Positions 62,301-64,000 of a stretch of 64,000 nucleotides of DNA are shown piece by piece. Position numbers and translations under genes: made by a program. How positions within the stretch are numbered: the stretch's first letter is position 1; every line of letters starts with the position of its first letter. Location: contig JAWUZG010000084.1 of the NCBI GenBank assembly GCA_036785705.1, forward strand, positions 9,499,501 through 9,563,500. The letters are read 5' to 3'. Origin of the DNA: Acanthornis magna (taxonomy: Eukaryota; Chordata; Aves; Passeriformes; Acanthizidae). The notes under the pieces are model-generated. The model searched no databases, had not been told where the DNA came from, and saw only the letters and a list, made by a program, of their open reading frames with translations.

Positions 62301-64000
62301 GATATCAAGCCAGGTTTTGCTCAAAATAAATTATATTAAAAGTCTGGTGAAATATATGTGATGTGCCAGGGCTATTTTACCAGAAAAATGTCCGAAATGT
62401 GGAGTGGCCTATGTAAGGAACTGTCTGCCTCTCTGCAAGCCTCTATCCCTTTCCAGCTCCTACTTTCTGCTGTAAATTCTAGTCTGCTGTCTCTGACAGA
62501 GCCTGCATTGTTCAGTGCCTGCAGACCAGCAACAGGACCTGGCTGCTGCCTGAACTTCCCTTTGCTGTGATGCAGTGAGAGGTAGTCAGAGCTGCCCAAA
62601 ATTTCTGTTTGCCCAGTTTCTTTGCGACAGATTTCTCACAGACACTAAAGAACAAATTGGCTTCCAGGGAATTAGAGTAGCCTAATGGAGCTAGGAGAAG
62701 AACATAAATTTAGAACTTGACAGGACATTTCTTTTACCAATTAAAAAAAAATGAGTAAGAGAACTTACTCTCTCAAGACAGTTGAAATTTTTCTAGCTCA
62801 AAACTAATTGAAAAATGGAAAAGCTTTCTGTTATAGTTCCTGTTTTAAAAGGCACATATGCACACAAGCATATCAGTGGATTTTTGAACATTTTTTATCT
62901 TACAGGTTAGAAAGTATTATCAGACTATTATTTATAATGAGGCTATGAAATATATAGGCAGGCTCTGAATGAAGAGGTGTTATTTATATAAAATTCCTTA
63001 AAATATTTCTCTCTTTTACAAGTAGTTTTGTAGTTTATTTTTGATGACAGTCTTTGGATTGTCCTCATGCAAATGAGTTGTTCAATAGTTGGCATTTGTG
63101 AAAAAAGCCCTCAGACCTGGGGATTTATGAATTGTGCTGAGACATGGCACAGACCATGGTGTACAAGCATCTCAATACATACACAAAAAAAACTGATCCA
63201 CGCCAGATATTGGAGACTTGCCATAGATGGTGGTGTCTTTTGCAACACCTTCACTCCCAGCTGCTTTACCAGTGGCAATGCTACTGATTGTGTGCCTAAT
63301 GCAATCTTTTTTCTTAAGTGAGTGTAACACTCCTTATTTTAATGCATAGTTTTGATCTTTCTCTCTGTATGGTATTATTTATTTTGATGAAAGTCTTTAT
63401 CATTCAGTTTCTATTACCTGGGCCTCATGGGTATCTGTTCAATTTGCAGTTACATTTCTGAATGCTTGAATTTCTTTTTTTTCCTCTTTCCTGCAAGGAA
63501 TAAAGGGCCTGGGAAGTCAGCTATCTAGCAACAGTCAGGAAAATATAGGCAGAGGAGAGATAAAAATAAATCAGATATCACTGAGGAAATGAAAGTACAA
63601 ATAAGGGAGTTCTGACTTTCAGGACAGTGGTGGTCCCTGCTCTCTTATAAAAATGGAATTTGGTATGTTTTGATCTTTTCTTCCTTAAAAAGTCTCTAGA
63701 GGACATCTTCTCTTTTGTTTTTGGGCCTTTACCTTGGAAGAAAGAGGAATCCGAGACTTATGATTACAGTTTTACAGGCGAATGCATGCGAATATGGAAT
63801 AGTGAAAGAAGAGCTTGAATCAGAGGGTGTTAGAATTGACACCATTCTGAAAATTCACTATACCTTTTCTAACTGACTTCTGTTTTATAAAAGATCTCCA
63901 GCTGGGGTAACAGAAAGCACTCCAGAGCTGTTTGGAAACGCATGGAAAACTTCATCGGCGTGCGTTCTTGTGCATGATAGTTCCCAAGTGGATCCATGTG
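38297..64000 (+). CDS. OTOG: OTOG (otogelin) locus, 5' part, 18 coding exons seen
   Basis: Otogelin is a large secreted mucin-like glycoprotein of the acellular gels over inner-ear sensory epithelia (tectorial membrane, otoconial membranes, cupulae). Loss causes deafness and vestibular defects in mammals. The spliced exons give about 671 codons: signal peptide (about 1-20), low-complexity linker, EGF-like module (about 86-118), VWD1 (about 120-290), C8 (about 318-390), TIL and linked Cys-rich stretch (about 391-484), then VWD2, still open at the window edge. All junctions have GT/AG and matching phases. The remaining repeats, the mucin region and the C-terminal knot lie beyond position 64000. 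It is divergent from USH1C, as in human. Confidence 0.95.
38445..38505 (+). CDS. OTOG: OTOG exon 2, linker
   Basis: 61 bp encoding [20 protein letters not shown] and a split codon. Acceptor CCTTTGCCTTGCAG, donor AG|GTAAGA. Diverged from mammals; supported by splice sites and phase only. Confidence 0.72.
38605..38659 (+). CDS. OTOG: OTOG exon 3, linker
   Basis: 55 bp encoding [18 protein letters not shown], low complexity. Acceptor TTTTTCCTCCCCCCTAAG, donor CAG|GTGAGG. The phase fits exons 2 and 4. Not recognisable by similarity, so the call depends on splice sites. Confidence 0.65.
38660..39860 (+). other. OTOG intron 3
   Basis: Its first 250 bases belong to the CpG island; the rest is ordinary AT-rich sequence. 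ORFs near 38838-39099 are open by chance and lack splice context. Confidence 0.55.
39861..39951 (+). CDS. OTOG: OTOG exon 4, linker before EGF module
   Basis: 91 bp. Its end, [17 protein letters not shown], aligns with human MSSWERRLHRAKCAPS. Acceptor TTTCTGAAAG, donor CCA|GTAAGT. Confidence 0.87.
42376..42478. repeat. A/C-rich low-complexity tract
   Basis: Runs of A broken by CC and CCC groups. Its complement resembles the T/G-rich tract at 2898-2996, but no longer shared unit is visible. In OTOG intron 4. Confidence 0.7.
43693..43724. repeat. Perfect 12-bp inverted repeat, 8-base loop
   Basis: ATTACTTATGTG, loop AGTCAAAC, then CACATAAGTAAT. It would form a stable AT-rich hairpin on either strand. 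No transposon ends or terminator T run are attached. Confidence 0.85.
45140..45342 (+). mobile_element. CR1 LINE 3' end, short
   Basis: About 200 bp of the CR1 3' end: TTTAGATTAGATATTAATAA, TGGAACAGGTTGCCTG, GATCTTTAAGGTCCCTTCCA and a terminal CCATTCTATGATTATT, which keeps the CR1 tail motif. Plus orientation in the large OTOG intron 4. Better preserved at its 3' end than the copy at 12747. Confidence 0.92.
46245..46337 (+). CDS. OTOG: OTOG exon 5, EGF-like module
   Basis: 93 bp with [20 protein letters not shown] then TGPRCQ, the EGF-like module of otogelin with its spaced cysteines. Acceptor TTTTTGCCACACAG, donor ACAG|GTGTGT. Confidence 0.95.
46575..46717 (+). CDS. OTOG: OTOG exon 6, start of VWD1
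   Basis: 143 bp with [20 protein letters not shown] then SGKSTYALV and EQSFSIQ. The [10 protein letters not shown] motif opens the first von Willebrand D domain. Acceptor AACACAG, donor CAG|GTAGGG. Confidence 0.95.
47119..47237 (+). CDS. OTOG: OTOG exon 7, VWD1
   Basis: 119 bp with [20 protein letters not shown] and [13 protein letters not shown], matching otogelin VWD1. Acceptor ATTTGGCAG, donor GG|GTAATT. Confidence 0.94.
47610..47815 (+). CDS. OTOG: OTOG exon 8, VWD1 with GLCGNNN motif
   Basis: 206 bp. Contains [39 protein letters not shown] and the GLCGNNN calcium-loop motif of VWD domains. Acceptor TTATTCCAG, donor ATG|GTGAGT. Confidence 0.96.
47816..49370 (+). other. OTOG intron 8
   Basis: Contains a minus-strand ORF preceded by an acceptor-like tract (about 48129-48374), the foldback at 48837-48893, and a short TG run before exon 9. 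Nothing else recognised. Confidence 0.55.
48837..48893. repeat. 57-base foldback in OTOG intron 8
   Basis: Outer arms TGTCCATAA and TTATGGACA pair perfectly; inside them GGGT pairs with ACCC after small bulges. Hairpin-like, with the size of a small-RNA precursor, but the inner stem is weak. Confidence 0.55.
49371..49501 (+). CDS. OTOG: OTOG exon 9, end of VWD1
   Basis: 131 bp beginning [15 protein letters not shown] and ending SHEFLQ, matching human KLTDDVVEFVHSWQ. Acceptor TCTTGCCTAG after a short TG run, donor CAG|GTGTGG. Confidence 0.95.
50377..50483 (+). CDS. OTOG: OTOG exon 10, C8 domain start
   Basis: 107 bp with [20 protein letters not shown] then NDLC, the start of the cysteine-rich C8 module. 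Acceptor TCTTTCATTTCAG, donor GCAT|GTAAGT. Confidence 0.94.
51408..51517 (+). CDS. OTOG: OTOG exon 11, C8 domain
   Basis: 110 bp with [20 protein letters not shown] and WRVHFQQC, matching human [18 protein letters not shown]. Acceptor TTGTGTAAG, donor TGTG|GTAATG. Confidence 0.94.
52314..52439 (+). CDS. OTOG: OTOG exon 12, TIL domain
   Basis: 126 bp with [19 protein letters not shown] and CIDGCYCPD, the trypsin-inhibitor-like module. Acceptor TATGTTTCAG, donor GATG|GTGAGT. The ORF runs on into the intron, but that extension has no similarity to otogelin. Confidence 0.95.
53604..53712 (+). CDS. OTOG: OTOG exon 13, end of TIL and next Cys-rich stretch
   Basis: 109 bp with [20 protein letters not shown] and [10 protein letters not shown], matching the human [20 protein letters not shown] segment. 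Acceptor TTTCTTCTAG, donor TG|GTTAGT. Confidence 0.94.
54553..54599 (+). CDS. OTOG: OTOG exon 14, short Cys-rich exon
   Basis: 47 bp encoding [15 protein letters not shown] with split codons on both sides, the counterpart of human CTSGKWECSTAVCP. Acceptor TTGATTTCAG, donor CCAG|GTATGA. Confidence 0.92.
55093..55238 (+). CDS. OTOG: OTOG exon 15, start of VWD2
   Basis: 146 bp with [20 protein letters not shown] then [12 protein letters not shown] and QNAPCG. It opens the second VWD domain. Acceptor TTTGTCAG, donor CAG|GTAAGA. Confidence 0.96.
55239..60849 (+). other. OTOG intron 15, 5.6 kb, no coding signal
   Basis: Unique AT-rich sequence with a poly-T run (58181-58204). No exon, CR1 copy or RNA gene was recognised. 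Confidence 0.6.
58181..58204. repeat. Poly-T run
   Basis: T run broken once by a C, in OTOG intron 15. Confidence 0.75.
60850..60982 (+). CDS. OTOG: OTOG exon 16, VWD2
   Basis: 133 bp with [20 protein letters not shown] and [15 protein letters not shown], matching human otogelin. Acceptor CTCACTTGTAG, donor GATG|GTAAGG. Lies after a 5.6-kb intron; no exon is missing between, since human NAPCGLNQDG is continuous. Confidence 0.95.
61939..62116 (+). CDS. OTOG: OTOG exon 17, VWD2 with GLCGTFNGN motif
   Basis: 178 bp with [36 protein letters not shown] and [14 protein letters not shown]. Donor TT|GTATGC, ending the exon two bases into the Leu codon; reading on would meet a stop 10 bases later. 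Acceptor CTACTCCCCAG. Confidence 0.95.
62117..63893 (+). other. OTOG intron 17, no features
   Basis: AT-rich sequence; short ORFs at 62358-62570 and 63067-63321 do not resemble otogelin and are not needed by the phase. Confidence 0.55.
63894..64000 (+). CDS. OTOG: OTOG exon 18, cut by window edge
   Basis: At least 107 bp. The split Leu codon is followed by [20 protein letters not shown] and ends near VDPC, matching human SPVGVPESTPQLFGNSWKT and LDPC. Acceptor TTTTATAAAAG. Confidence 0.95.

Overview
The window is vertebrate nuclear DNA, almost certainly from a bird. All coding sequence lies in small exons with GT/AG introns. The interspersed repeats recognised are 3' ends of CR1 LINEs (about 12747-13330 and 45140-45342), the typical avian retrotransposon. 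The background is AT-rich, and two GC-rich CpG islands mark promoters.

Two genes lie head to head. On the minus strand, about 1-35349 holds the 5' three quarters of USH1C (harmonin, the Usher syndrome 1C scaffold). Nineteen coding exons were traced, and each junction was checked for GT/AG and codon phase. They give about 712 continuous codons: harmonin N-terminal domain, PDZ1, PDZ2, first coiled coil, then the exons of the long 'b' isoform (second coiled coil and Pro/Ser/Thr-rich region). The third PDZ domain and the stop codon were not found and should lie left of position 1.

On the plus strand, 38297-64000 holds the 5' part of OTOG (otogelin). Eighteen coding exons, the last cut by the window edge, give about 671 codons: signal peptide, a variable linker, one EGF-like module, VWD1, C8, TIL and most of VWD2.

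The spacer between the two start codons is about 2.95 kb (35350-38296) with a CpG island at each end. The same divergent USH1C-OTOG order is known from human 11p15. Both products work in the inner ear: harmonin in hair-bundle tip links, otogelin in the acellular gels over the hair cells. No bacterial, viral or novel multi-gene system was seen. The less ordinary items are a 59-bp tandem duplication, several foldbacks in introns, an upstream ORF before OTOG, a rewritten PST exon in USH1C and one weak donor site at the short/long isoform branch.
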